Source of the DNA: Rana temporaria | Taxonomy: Eukaryota > Chordata > Amphibia > Anura > Ranidae | Assembly (NCBI RefSeq): GCF_905171775.1 | Contig: NC_053495.1 | Location: 112,974,614 to 113,038,613 of the forward strand | Length of the DNA stretch: 64,000 nucleotides | Direction: 5' to 3' | Part shown: piece after piece, positions 1-9,808 of the stretch | Layout of the letters: each line of letters begins with the position of its first letter | Numbering within the stretch: position 1 is the stretch's first letter | The notes under the pieces: generated by a model | Databases searched by the model: none | The model's input: only the letters and a program-made list of their open reading frames with translations | Told to the model about the DNA's origin: nothing | Position numbers and translations under genes: made by a program

Positions 1-270
1 CATATATTTTAAGAAGAGCCAGAATGTCTGGAGGGAATTGATATATGATTCTCAACCTTAATCAATTAATGGTTTTCTGTGAAGTCTGAGTCAAGGGATG
101 TCATAAATTGGCTTAGACATCAACAAAAATAAAATTCTAATTGAATTCTTATACAACACTGCCCCTAGGAGGTGAAAATAGTAAGAATTCAAGATGGCAT
201 CAGACTTGGTTGTCATGGTAACATAGAAACACACCGTCATCTTACATTAGTTACATAGTAGGTGAGGTTG
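1..270. other. Intronic or intergenic DNA left of DIRS-1
   Basis: AT-rich sequence with no recognisable coding potential. The last ~25 bases (from about 245) look like the start of an interspersed repeat that resumes at 6286 (gacacaaatccatcaaatcc), so DIRS-1 appears to have split it. If HENMT1 continues leftward this is intron, which is inference. Confidence 0.4.
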
Positions 271-278
271 AAAAAAAA

Positions 279-660
279 AAAGGGATTTTTAATACAGCTT
301 ACCTGTAAAATCCTTTTCTTGGAGTACATCACGGGACACAGAGCGGCATATTCATTACTATGTGGGTTATATGGAGTACCTTCAGGTGATGGACACTGGC
401 AATCTCAAACAGGAAGTGCCCCTCCCTATATAACCCCCTCCCATAGGAGGAGTACCTCAGTTTTGTAGCAAGCAGTATGCCTCCCAAAATGTTTCCCATA
501 AGAGGGGTGGGAGCTCTGTGTCCCGTGATGTACTCCAAGAAAAGGATTTTACAGGTAAGCTGTATTAAAAATCCCTTTTTCTTTCTCGTACATCATGGGA
601 CACAGAGCGGCATATTCATTACTATGTGGGATGTCCCAAAGCAATGCTTTACTGAGGGGA
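279..660. repeat. DIRS-1 left terminal region: inverted repeat plus internal hairpin
   Basis: Contains the inverted terminal repeat (324-465), a hairpin whose arms are 285-345 and 511-571, and a second direct copy of the terminal sequence from 588. Both hairpin arms include the splice-donor-like string ACAGGTAAG (inverted at 297-305, direct at 552-560). The layout matches the internal complementary region used to circularise DIRS cDNA. Confidence 0.8.
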
Positions 661-791
661 GGGAGAAATCTTCCCAAGACACAAGGATTTAATTCAGAGA
701 TACTCTCAAATAATAATAAATCCAACTTAGTCGAGAAAAATTAAACTTAAATTTAAATTTTAACTCAAGGGTGCCCCCGATTCTGAGGGTC

Positions 792-1946
792 TTAAATCGC
801 AGCCCGTAGCACTGCCTGCCCAAAGGCTGTATCTGTATTCCTTCTTACGTCCACCTGGTAAAATTTTGTAAACGTGTGGACTGAAGACCAGGTTGCCGCC
901 TTGCATACTTGAGCCATAGAGATCTGATGGTGTGCTGCCCAGGAGGCGCCCATGGCCCTGGTAGAATGAGCCTTTACTGACAAAGGAGGAGGCAACCTCT
1001 TCAAGCCGTAGGCCTGAGTAATTAACTGTTTAATCCACCTCGAGATGGTGGATTTTGCAGCTGCCTGCCCTTTCTTGGGCCCATCCGGTAGAATGAACAA
1101 CACATCTGTTTTCCGAATCTTCTCTGTAGCTTTAAGATAGGCCTTCATAGCCCTGATAATATCCAAGGTATGCAGCAACCCTTCCTTTCTGGAAGTGGGC
1201 TTCGGAAAAAAGGATGGTAATACCAAGTCCTGATTCAGGTGAAAACTGGATATAACCTTTGGTAAAAAGGAAGGATGAGGACGGAGAACCACCCTGTCCT
1301 TATGCAGAATAAGATATGGCTCCTTACAAGATAAGGCTGCCAATTCTGACACTCTTCTGGCGGAAACTATGGCAACCAGAAATACCAACTTCCTTGTTAG
1401 TAACACCAAAGGAACTTCAGCCAACGGCTCAAAAGGTTGTTTCTGTAGAGTTGACAGAACAAGATTCAAGTCCCACGGACAAAGTGGCGACTTCACCGGA
1501 GGATTAATACGCAAGACCCCCTGAATGAAGGTCTTAACCAGCGAGTGGGTGGCCAGCGGCCTCTGAAACCACACTGACAAAGCTGAAATCTGTCCTTTGA
1601 TTGTGTTTAATGCCAGGCCTTTATCCACTCCTAGCTGGAGAAAACTTAACACTCGATCAATGGTATACTTGCGGGAAAGCCATTTCTTGGATTAACACCA
1701 GCCTACGTAGGCCTTCCAGACCCTGTAATAAATCACCCTGGAAACCGGCTTTCTAGCCCTGATCAGGGTAGAGATTACCTGCTTAGACAGCCCTCTACCC
1801 CTGAGAATCAGGGATTCAGCCGCCAGGCCGTCTAATTTAGATGCCGTAATGCAGGGTGGAGGATCGGGCCTTGCGAGAGTAGGTCTGGCCGTAGAGGAAG
1901 CGTCCAAGGATCTCCCACTGACATCTTTAGGATTAGTGAGTACCAT
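792..1946 (-). pseudogene. DIRS-1 tyrosine recombinase, one nonsense codon
   Basis: This is the phage-integrase-type recombinase that would insert the circular DIRS cDNA. The catalytic set is visible: Arg in the ARRVSELAAL block, the H-x-x-R pair in HSTRAMG, and the nucleophilic Tyr in FTKFYQVDV near the C-terminus. The frame runs from a Met at 1946, overlapping the end of the RT frame, but a TAA at 1692-1694 interrupts it after VWKAYVGWC. The same reading frame then continues without shift to the normal stop at 792. DIRS-2 is uninterrupted at the equivalent point, so this is a recent nonsense mutation. The exact start is uncertain. Confidence 0.85.
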
Positions 1947-3913
1947 GCCCTTCTGGGCCATGCTGGAGCTACCAGGATGACTGGTTTGTGCTCCACCCTG
2001 ATCCTGCGTAACAGGCGGGGTAGCAACTGTAGCGGGGGAAAGGCATAAAGAAGTTTGAACTGATGCCAAGGGCAAACCAACGCATCGGCTCCGCAGGCCA
2101 TAGGGTCCCGTGTCCGGGACATGAACCTGTCTAGCTTCTTGTTGAATCTTGATGCCATGATATCCACATCCGGCATTCCCCACCTCTGGCAGATTATCTG
2201 AAAAATTTGCGGATGCAGAGACCATTCCCCTGGCGACAGAGTCTGACGACTCAAGAAGTCTGCCTGCAGGTTGTCCACCCCGGGAATGAATATTGCCGAT
2301 ATGCAGGGCACATGAGCTTCTGCCCACTGGAAAATCAAGCTCACCTCTCTCTGAGCTGCCTGACTCTTGGTTCCCCCTTGGTGGTTTATATATGCCACAG
2401 CTGTGGCATTGTCCGATTGTATCCTCACCGGGAACCCCTGCAATTTGGCTGTCCAAGCCTCGAGGGCTCGCCGAGAAGCTCTGAGCTCCAAGATATTGAT
2501 GGGTAACTGCCTCTCCGCCTGTGCCCAAGTACCTTGGCGAGTGCAACCATCCAAGATCGCTCCCCAGCCCCTCAGGCTGGCATCTGTGGTCACTATCTTC
2601 CAGGCCACGGGGCTGAAAGATTTTCCCTTCAGTAGATTCTGAGGATTTAACCACCAGCACAGACTTTGCCGGACTCTTGATGAGAGTGGCAAAGGAAATT
2701 CCAAGGCCTGTGGCCTCTTGCTCCATGCTGACAGAATGGCTGCCTGTAGGATGCGAGTGTGGCTTTGAGCGTAAGGTACCGCCTCGAACGTGGCCACTAG
2801 CTTGCCTAGTAGTCGCATACATAGGCGAATAGTTGGTTCTTTTTTGCTTAGAACCAGATGGATCAAGTCTTTGATGGCCTCGACCTTTACTAGAGGCAGG
2901 AACACTCTTTGCTGTTCTGTGTCTAACGTCATGCCGAGGTATTCCAACCGTCTTGTGGGTTGGAATGCTGATTTTTCTCGGTTTAGGATCCAACCGAACC
3001 TCTCGAGGTACTGAACCGTGAGGGCCACTGCTCGTTCCAGGCAAGGAGACGAGTGATCTATGACTAGGAGGTCGTCCAGGTAGGCTAGGACCGTGAGCCC
3101 TTGGACCCTTAGGTTGGCTAGGATCGGAGCTAGGACCTTTGTGAATACCCATGGGGCCGTAGCCAGCCCGAAAGGGAGTGCCACAAATTGGAAATGACGC
3201 TGGGCCACTGTAAAGCGGAGAAATCTTTGATCTGGCTGAAAAATTGGCACATGAAGGTAGGCATCCTTTATGTCTATGGACGCCAGAAAGTCGTCCTTCT
3301 GGAGTGCGGCGGCTGCTGACCGAACAGATTCCATCCGGAAAGAACGAACCCTTAGGTAAACGTTTAAACCCTTTAGGTCCAAAATTGGCCTGACATCGCC
3401 ATTGGGCTTTGGAACAGTAAACAGATTGGAGTAGAACCCTAGCCCTTGCTCTTGGGCTGGTACTTCTACTATCACGCCCTGGCAAAGCAGATGATCCAAC
3501 GCCGCCAGTAAAGAGGCCTCTTTTGTTGGATCGCTCGGTACCCTTGACTCCTGATAATGAGGTGGAGGAAACTTTAGCAACTCTAATCTGTAGCCTGTGG
3601 CCACGGAAGACCGGACCCATCTGTCGGGGATATCGGCTTCCCAAACCTCCGCAAAAAGACGAAGCCTTCCCCCCACCTTTGTGGGTGGGGACGCCCCTTC
3701 ATAAGGCAGACTTAGGGGCTGGCTTTGCTGGCTTACGATACCACTGCTTCTTGCCCCCAGAGGCCTGTCCCTGCGACTTATTGTTAAAGTTTGATCTCGC
3801 AGGAGGCCGTCGATACTGCCTGGAATTGGAGGGCCCCGGAACAGGGGAGAGCTGCCTTTTAAACGCAGGTCCCCGAAACTTATTTTTGACCGGTAAAAGG
3901 GTACTTTTGCCAC
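1832..3913 (-). CDS. DIRS-1 reverse transcriptase / RNase H polyprotein
   Basis: A 693-residue open frame for the DIRS replication enzyme. An N-terminal linker overlaps the gag end (3699-3913). The reverse transcriptase spans about residues 130-340, with an FVALPFGL block at 243-250 and the catalytic YLDD at 278-281. RNase H spans about 438-555, with acidic residues D444 (TTDAS), E476, D501 (QSDNAT) and D552. A C-terminal region at 560-690 contains YAFPP (623-627), in the place where DIRS elements carry a proposed DNA-adenine-methyltransferase-like domain; that label is from family knowledge and is less certain. No frameshift or stop is seen. The start at 3913 is the first Met in frame; expression by frameshift or reinitiation after gag is possible. 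Confidence 0.88.
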   Translation of the reverse strand: MAKVPFYRSKISFGDLRLKGSSPLFRGPPIPGSIDGLLRDQTLTISRRDRPLGARSSGIVSQQSQPLSLPYEGASPPTKVGGRLRLFAEVWEADIPDRWVRSSVATGYRLELLKFPPPHYQESRVPSDPTKEASLLAALDHLLCQGVIVEVPAQEQGLGFYSNLFTVPKPNGDVRPILDLKGLNVYLRVRSFRMESVRSAAAALQKDDFLASIDIKDAYLHVPIFQPDQRFLRFTVAQRHFQFVALPFGLATAPWVFTKVLAPILANLRVQGLTVLAYLDDLLVIDHSSPCLERAVALTVQYLERFGWILNREKSAFQPTRRLEYLGMTLDTEQQRVFLPLVKVEAIKDLIHLVLSKKEPTIRLCMRLLGKLVATFEAVPYAQSHTRILQAAILSAWSKRPQALEFPLPLSSRVRQSLCWWLNPQNLLKGKSFSPVAWKIVTTDASLRGWGAILDGCTRQGTWAQAERQLPINILELRASRRALEAWTAKLQGFPVRIQSDNATAVAYINHQGGTKSQAAQREVSLIFQWAEAHVPCISAIFIPGVDNLQADFLSRQTLSPGEWSLHPQIFQIICQRWGMPDVDIMASRFNKKLDRFMSRTRDPMACGADALVCPWHQFKLLYAFPPLQLLPRLLRRIRVEHKPVILVAPAWPRRAWYSLILKMSVGDPWTLPLRPDLLSQGPILHPALRHLN

Positions 3914-4871
3914 TCGATATAGTCTGAATATATTTATCTAGATCCTCTCCTAAGAGTCGACCTCCATGGAAGGGAAAACCTGCCAGAAGCTTTTTGCATG
4001 GGGGCTCAGCCGCCCAGTTCTTCAACCATAAGAGCCTTCTCATGTGTACTAAAAGTGTCTCAAAACGCTTATCCACTGGTTCTTTAAACATCTGTATGTT
4101 TTCCACCGGGCAAGTTAAAGATTTGTTTACACAAGAGATGGCGGCATCCACAGCTGGGAGAGCCCACCTCTTGGAAAATTTTTCTTCCATAGGGTAGATG
4201 GTGGAAAATCTTTTAGGTGGTAAAAAGATCCTATCTGGTCGTATCCAATCCTGAAAAATCAGTTCCTCTAAAAGAGGATGGACCGGAAAAACAGCGCTGC
4301 TCAAAGGCGCTTTCAATGAACCTAAGGATGATACCGCCGAAGCCTGAGGCTCCGGTAAGGGCAACTTAAATGCCAGGCGGACCATGTCTGTCAATGACTG
4401 AATCCACAAGCTCTCTGCATGGGAGGCCGAGACTGGCTCCTCATAAGTAGACTCCTCATCCCCTGAACCCTCATGGTCCTGGGAATGATTTTCCTGAGCT
4501 TCTAATTCTCCGAGGGAGAGAACCTCAGCATCTGGGGGTACCCCCCTAGGTGACGGAGACCTAGTCCGCTTCTTGCCCGACATGGAATTGACTATCATAG
4601 TTGCCAATCTCTTCTCTAGTCCCCCTAAGGAAAGGGCTAGCATTTCCTCTGTGACAAACACAGGGTTGGGTGGATCTGAACTAGCCTCAACACCAGATCC
4701 CCCTAATGGCTCAACCAAGGCACCCACTACTGGAATAATTTGTGGGGAGAGTACAGGCATATCCCGACTCGAACCTTCAGAATCTGAGGGGGAACCTCTT
4801 TGTCCTCTGGCACCTCTTGCCATTTCCCCTGATCCTGATGCTTTGGAAGCCATGGTACAATACCGAGGCAC
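3699..4871 (-). CDS. DIRS-1 gag-like protein
   Basis: A 390-residue open frame preceding and overlapping the RT frame, the position of gag in DIRS elements. Translation may start at the second Met (4853, MASKASGSGE). The first third is acidic and serine-rich, the middle part (about 190-310) resembles the DIRS-2 and DIRS-4 gag proteins (W-L-K-W and KGGRLFG-type blocks), and the last 50 residues are rich in Lys, Arg, Asn and Gln, suited to nucleic-acid binding. There is no zinc knuckle, which is usual for this order. Its exact role in particles is inferred from position only. Confidence 0.75.
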   Translation of the reverse strand: MPRYCTMASKASGSGEMARGARGQRGSPSDSEGSSRDMPVLSPQIIPVVGALVEPLGGSGVEASSDPPNPVFVTEEMLALSLGGLEKRLATMIVNSMSGKKRTRSPSPRGVPPDAEVLSLGELEAQENHSQDHEGSGDEESTYEEPVSASHAESLWIQSLTDMVRLAFKLPLPEPQASAVSSLGSLKAPLSSAVFPVHPLLEELIFQDWIRPDRIFLPPKRFSTIYPMEEKFSKRWALPAVDAAISCVNKSLTCPVENIQMFKEPVDKRFETLLVHMRRLLWLKNWAAEPPCKKLLAGFPFHGGRLLGEDLDKYIQTISSGKSTLLPVKNKFRGPAFKRQLSPVPGPSNSRQYRRPPARSNFNNKSQGQASGGKKQWYRKPAKPAPKSAL

Positions 4872-6135
4872 CCCTACTTACAACAACTGACTGATGTAGG
4901 TAGGAGAAAAAACGATGTGGTTTTAAGGGGACAGTAGTAACAACTAATGCCCAAAAAACCCAATGGGGAGACCAATATGTGTTCCCTATTTTTTTTTTTT
5001 TTTTCAATTATGCATATATATATTTTTTTTTTTTTTTAGGATTTTTTGGATCCCGAGACCCTTTTTTCCCTTTTTCTACGGAATCACATTGTCTCCCCAC
5101 AAGAGAAATTGCAAGAATCCACCTGCTGTAAGGAAATGTTTAGGCTAGATTGAAAAGCTAGTTCTGTTTGTCAGAACTGCAATACTCCCTTGCGCCACCG
5201 GGTGCCACTGTGCATCAGGCTTGCACTGCTGCCGCTCTGTGTCCTCCTCTCCTGAGCTCAGAAATGAACTGAGCCAATACAGCACAGAGGAAGGGCCGCC
5301 CCTTCCTCTTATGAGATCCAACGTCCCGCCCCCCCCTTTAAAAACGGCGCGAATTTCGTCCTTTTTTTTTTTATAAATCGCTGTGCACGCGCCCGCGCGC
5401 GTGCCCGTGTCACGGGGGGGGGCCATGGTGGAAGCAGCATGCTGCAGGGACGCAGGAGAGAAGACAAGACACAGAGGAAACATCCGCACAGCACCCGGCC
5501 AGGTAAGAACCTTCAGGTAGGCGCAGACACCTCCCTAGTTCAGGGTAAAGAGTAGGCACACACTAATACCCCACCTAGCGCCCAGCCAGATGGAACCTGC
5601 AACACATAGACCAGGGAGATCACACATATGGGGAGTAAAGGAGTAAAACACAGACCATCCTGTCTTACACAGACATAGTGGCCCCAGACTGCCAATGCAA
5701 GAGCATACTCAGGCAAACTCCCCCAAAAGATCCCCCCTGGAGAGCCTGCTGCCTAACCAAGTTCCGCAGACCCCCCCTTTCTTACCTGCTCCATGCCGCA
5801 GGACCTTGCACAGCAAGTGGTCCAATCTTCCCCCATCTCCGTGGGTGGCGTCTAGACCTTCAGGCCCTGGGGTCCTTTGAAGGAACCCACTGTCCTGGAC
5901 CCATATAGCATCCTGGCAAACAGGGACTTTAGGCACCCCAAAGGGTTCTAAGTCCTGGGCCCAGGATCCAGCTCTCTGAAAGAGAAGCATTATGGGCAAA
6001 ACCCCCTAGCTAGGGGCCCGGGTACTGTCCACTTTGGCTCTGAGGCACCTTGGACAGATCCGGTTAGCCTGCCTTGATCCCAAGGATGTAGAGACAAGCT
6101 ATTCCATGACCAACACCTAAGACACTGGCGAAAAA
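4872..6135 (-). other. DIRS-1 leader region
   Basis: About 1.26 kb between the gag start and the right inverted repeat, with no convincing coding frame. It holds T-runs near 4989-5035 and GC-rich sequence at 5330-5440. Bases 5650-6060 resemble the equivalent leader of DIRS-3 (35830-36300), confirming that it belongs to the element. Confidence 0.65.
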
Positions 6136-6285
6136 ACTGAGGTACTCCTCCTATGGGAGGGGGTTATATAGGGAGGGGCACTTCCTGTTTGAGATTGCCA
6201 GTGTCCATCACCTGAAGGTACTCCATATAACCCACATAGTAATGAATATGCCGCTCTGTGTCCCGTGATGTACGAGAAAGAAAAA
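6136..6285. repeat. DIRS-1 right inverted terminal repeat
   Basis: Reverse complement of 324-465 with few differences, ending in cgtgatgtacgagaaagaa. It marks the 5' end of the element on the minus strand. Confidence 0.85.
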
Positions 6286-6734
6286 GACACAAATCCATCA
6301 AATCCAACCTAGGTGTGTGATTATATATATATCATACATCATCCATTACGCAGTAATGACACATACACACCCACTTTTTGGGTGACATAAAAAGGAGTTA
6401 CAGATGGCAAAGAGATGCTAGGAAAAAGCTGGAATGCGGAGGCTAGAATGCGAGGCTAAGATCTTGAAAGGAACGTAGAGATGTAAGAGGTTGGAAGTAG
6501 TCCCTTGGGACTCACCTACTTGATGCTTCTCAAAAAAAAGACAGAATTCTTAAGTCCTGGTAAAGTATTATTCTATTTATTTTACCTTTTAGGTAATTAA
6601 AGTTTGGTTGAGCATATGCTTGACTAATCCAATCAATAATGCAGTTCAGTTTTGGAGTAGAGTGAATTCTAACTGCAGTATGAATTTGTTTTGCTTTTAA
6701 AACAAGGAAGACACATATATTGTCATATCTCACA
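6286..6734. other. Repeat remainder and AT-rich spacer
   Basis: The first ~60 bases continue the interspersed repeat broken by DIRS-1 at 270. The rest is AT-rich with no gene, RNA or clear element recognised. Confidence 0.4.
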
Positions 6735-7163
6735 AAACTGACTTCAAAGTCTTAGGCCCATACACACGATAGAATCTATCCGCAGATAAATCCCATCGAA
6801 TGGGTTTCAGCGGATAGATTCTATGGTGTGTACACTCCGGCGGATATTTATCCGCGGATATTTCCGAATTCCAGCAGATAAATATTTGTCGACATGCACA
6901 GAATATATATCTGCTGGAATCGGATCCCACGGATGGATCCGCTCGTCTGTACAGACTCACCGGATCCATCCGTCCAAAGGGATTCCCTGCACGCGTTGTA
7001 ATGATTTGACGCATGCGTGGAATTCCTTATATGACAGCGTCGCGCCCGTCGCCGCGTCATAATCGCGGCGACGGCGCGACACGTCATCGCCAGAGGATTT
7101 CGGCGCGGATTTCAATGCGATGGTGTGTACACGCCATCGCATAGAAATCTGCTGAAATCCTCG
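6735..7163. mobile_element. Harbinger-type MITE, truncated on the right
   Basis: Starts with the CATACACACGATAG type of terminus, close to the GTACACACGATCG terminus of the Harbinger at 9276. It is internally full of short inverted repeats around GGATAGATTCTATGG and GGATCCATCCGT. The expected matching right terminus is missing, and Tc1 sequence begins directly after it, so one end has been lost. No coding capacity. Classification is by terminal resemblance. Confidence 0.55.
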
Positions 7164-7358
7164 AGAGGATGGTGGAAAATAAGTATTTGGTCACCTACAA
7201 ACAAGCAAGATTTCTGGCTCTCACAGACCTGTATCTCTTCTTTAAGAGGCTCCTCTGTCCTCCACTCATTACCTGTATTAATGGCACCTGTTTGAACTTA
7301 TCAGTATAAAAAAGACACCTGTCCACAACCTTAAACCACACTCCAAACTCCACTATGA

Positions 7359-7623
7359 AAAGTAGATGAAAGATGGATAGCCGCACTCCAAAAAAAACAT
7401 GCAGGTTGTCTTTTATTTAAATGAACAGCAAATACATCACCAAATTATGAAACAGGAGCAGGGGAATAAATAAAAAAGACAACCTGCACGTTTTTTTTGG
7501 AGTGCGGCTATCCATCTTTCATCTACTTTTCATGCTTGCCCAGTGCACTGCCAGCACCCTTGGAATCCTGTTTTAAACGTGTGACCATATAGCAGACCCA
7601 CCTAGAGCGGTGACCCTCTTACT
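7359..7623. mobile_element. Foldback insertion in Tc1 with ~16-bp target duplication
   Basis: The Tc1 5' untranslated sequence is broken here. TCCAAACTCCACTATG precedes the insert (7343-7358) and nearly the same string, with one mismatch, follows it (7624-7639). Inside, 7361-7409 pairs with 7476-7524 as a long hairpin. A long direct repeat suggests LINE-type target-primed insertion rather than a cut-and-paste element. No polyA tail and no coding sequence are seen. Confidence 0.65.
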
Positions 7624-7636
7624 TCCAAACTCGACT

Positions 7637-8609
7637 ATGGTGAAGACCAAAGAGCTGTCGAAGAACACCAGAAACAAAAATTGTAGACATTCACCAGGCT
7701 GGGAAGAACTGAATCTGCAATAGGCAAGCAGCTTGGTTTGAAGAAATCAACTGTGGGAGCAATAATTAGAAAATGGAAGACATAAAAGACCACTGATAAT
7801 CTCCCTCGATCTGGGGCTCCACGCAAGATCTTACCCCGTGGGGTCAAAATGATCACAAGAATGGTGAGCAAAAATCCCAGAACCACACGGTGGGGACTTG
7901 TGAATGACCTGCAGAGAGCTCGGACCAACATAAAACAAAGGCTACCATCAGTAACACACTACGCCGCCAGGGACTCAGATCCTGCAGTGCCAGATGTAAC
8001 TCCCTGCTTAAGCCAGTACATGTCCGGGCCCGTCTGAGGTTTGCTAGAGAGCATTTGGATGATCCAGAAGAGGATTGGGAGAATGTCATATGGTCAGATG
8101 AAACCAAAGTAGAACTGTTTGGTAGAAACACAACTCGTTGTGTTTGGAGGAGAAAGAATGCTGAGTTGCAACCAAAGAACACCATACCTTCTGTGAAGCA
8201 TGAGGGTGGTAACATCATGCTTTGGGGCTGTTTCTCTGCAAAGGGAACAGGGCGACTGATCCGTGTATATGAAATAATGAATGGGACCATGTATCGTGAG
8301 ATTTTGAGTGCAAACCTCCTCCCATCAGCAAGGGCATTGAAGATGAAACGTGGTTGGGTCTTTCAGCATGACAGTGATCCCAAACACACCACCCGGGCAA
8401 CGAAGGAGTGGCTTCGTAAGAAGCATTTCAAGGTCCTGAAGTGGTCTAGCCAGTCTCCAGATCGCAACCCCATAAAAAACCTTTGGAGGCAGTTGAAAGT
8501 CCGTGTTGCCCAGCGACAGCCCCAAAACATCACTGCTCTAGAGGAGATCTGCATGGAGGAATGGGCCAACATACCAGCAACAGTGTGTGACAACCTTGTG
8601 AAGGCTTAA
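7637..8609 (+). pseudogene. Tc1-family DDE transposase, dead
   Basis: The initiator is at 7637 (ATGGTGAAGACC), but the N-terminal DNA-binding half is frameshifted. From 8055 a clean 184-codon frame encodes the catalytic half: WSDETK (second-strand Asp block), WVFQHDSDPKHT (Asp), then SPDRNPIKNLW. The family consensus at the last block is NPIENLW, so the third catalytic residue of the DD34E triad is Lys instead of Glu, and the enzyme could not cleave DNA even if the frame were whole. A stop at 8607 also trims the usual C-terminus. Confidence 0.9.
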
Positions 8610-8882
8610 AGAAAACGTATGACCTCTGTTCATTGCCAACAAAGGATATATAACAAGGTATTGAGATGAACCTTTGATATTGACTAAATACTTATTTTCC
8701 ACCATAATTTGCAAATAAATTCTTTCCAAATCAGACAGACAATGTGATTGTCTGGATTTGTTTCCACATTTTGTCTCTCGTAGTTGAGGTATACCTATGA
8801 TGACAATTACAGGTCTCTCTCATTTTTAAGTGGGAGAACTTGCACAATTGGTGGCTGACTAAATACTTTTTTGACCCACTGT

Positions 8883-9275
8883 ATATCCATTTTACTTGTA
8901 TTATCACAAACTATACCTGATATTAATTTGCACTGTATTTTTAGTTAATAAATCTATATATTTTAAGCATATGATTTGTGTCACTTGTCTTCAAAACAGC
9001 ATGGATAAAAAAAACTTGAATTTCTTGTTTGTATTTGTGGAAAAATGTAATATCTCCCAAAACAAATATTTGCATAATTTCATAAATACAATACTGTTTT
9101 ATTTCAGTATAAATGTTCTGACATAATATATAGTAAAACATCAAAGCTTTATTGATTAAACTATAATAAAATAACCCACAGAAGGTTAAAATATTGGCCA
9201 AGAATATTCAAAATACATATACACTGCCAACACTGGTATAACTGTGTGCCCCTCAAATGGATCACATATATCTAA
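8883..9275. other. AT-rich spacer
   Basis: Nothing recognised. It ends in TAA (9273-9275), the target duplication of the adjoining Harbinger element. Confidence 0.4.
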
Positions 9276-9808
9276 TGCCGCGTACACACGATCGTTTTTC
9301 AGCTTGTAAAAACAACGTTTTTAAAAAATGTCATTTAAAACGATCGTGTGTGGGCTTCAGAGCATTTTTCGGGTTCTGAAATACGCCAATTTTTTTTTCG
9401 AACATGCTCTATTTTTTCACAACGTTTTAAACTATGTCGTTTTTCGGGTTGTAAAAAATTATCGTGTGTGGGCTTTAACGACGTGAAAACCCTGCGCATG
9501 CTCAGAAGCAAGTTATGAGACGAGAGCGCTCGTTCTGGTAAAACTAGCGTTCGGAATGGAGTAAGCACATTCGGTTATGTTGGAAATGATTGCATTGTGT
9601 AATGCAGCGAATTCTTTTCTTCTTTTTAATGCTACACTAATCCAAATCTTTTGCTGCTGATATTCTCACATAGTTATGACAAGCTTGTTACTTTATAATT
9701 TATTGTTATCTCATGAATATTATTGTTTTTTTGAAGCCAGATCTGCGTCTAAAAAGTTTTCTGCATATTTAAAATCTTTTAATGTAGCTCTTCTTTTTTG
9801 GTTATTAA

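Larger units (their letters stand above)
271..6285 (-). mobile_element. DIRS-1: near-complete DIRS retrotransposon
   Basis: DIRS elements insert with a tyrosine recombinase rather than an integrase and have inverted terminal repeats in place of LTRs. Read on the minus strand, the order is gag (4871-3699), reverse transcriptase/RNase H (3913-1832) and tyrosine recombinase (about 1946-792). Bases 324-465 recur inverted at 6136-6278. Bases 588-630 repeat 324-366 directly, and 285-345 pairs with 511-571 as a hairpin, which together give the split-repeat junction typical of the order. No target-site duplication is seen, as expected for recombinase integration, and the flanks rejoin a single interspersed repeat. 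Gag and RT frames are open, and the recombinase has one in-frame stop. This is the best-preserved of four DIRS copies in the window. Confidence 0.9.
7165..8882 (+). mobile_element. Tc1/mariner-type transposon, 5' end lost
   Basis: Contains a Tc1-family transposase remnant and an intact right inverted terminus (8826-8882, ending in ACCCACTGTA). The subterminal string TGGAAAATAAGTATTTGGTC at 7172 recurs inverted near 8682-8702. The left outer terminus is absent, where the Harbinger-type MITE abuts. A 265-bp foldback insertion sits at 7359-7623. Confidence 0.88.

Noticed and set aside
1692..3644. A 650-codon frame overlapping the DIRS-1 RT gene
   Set aside because: Shadow frame rich in Ser, Gly, Pro and Arg with no RT motifs; only its last ~84 codons are real (recombinase N-terminus).
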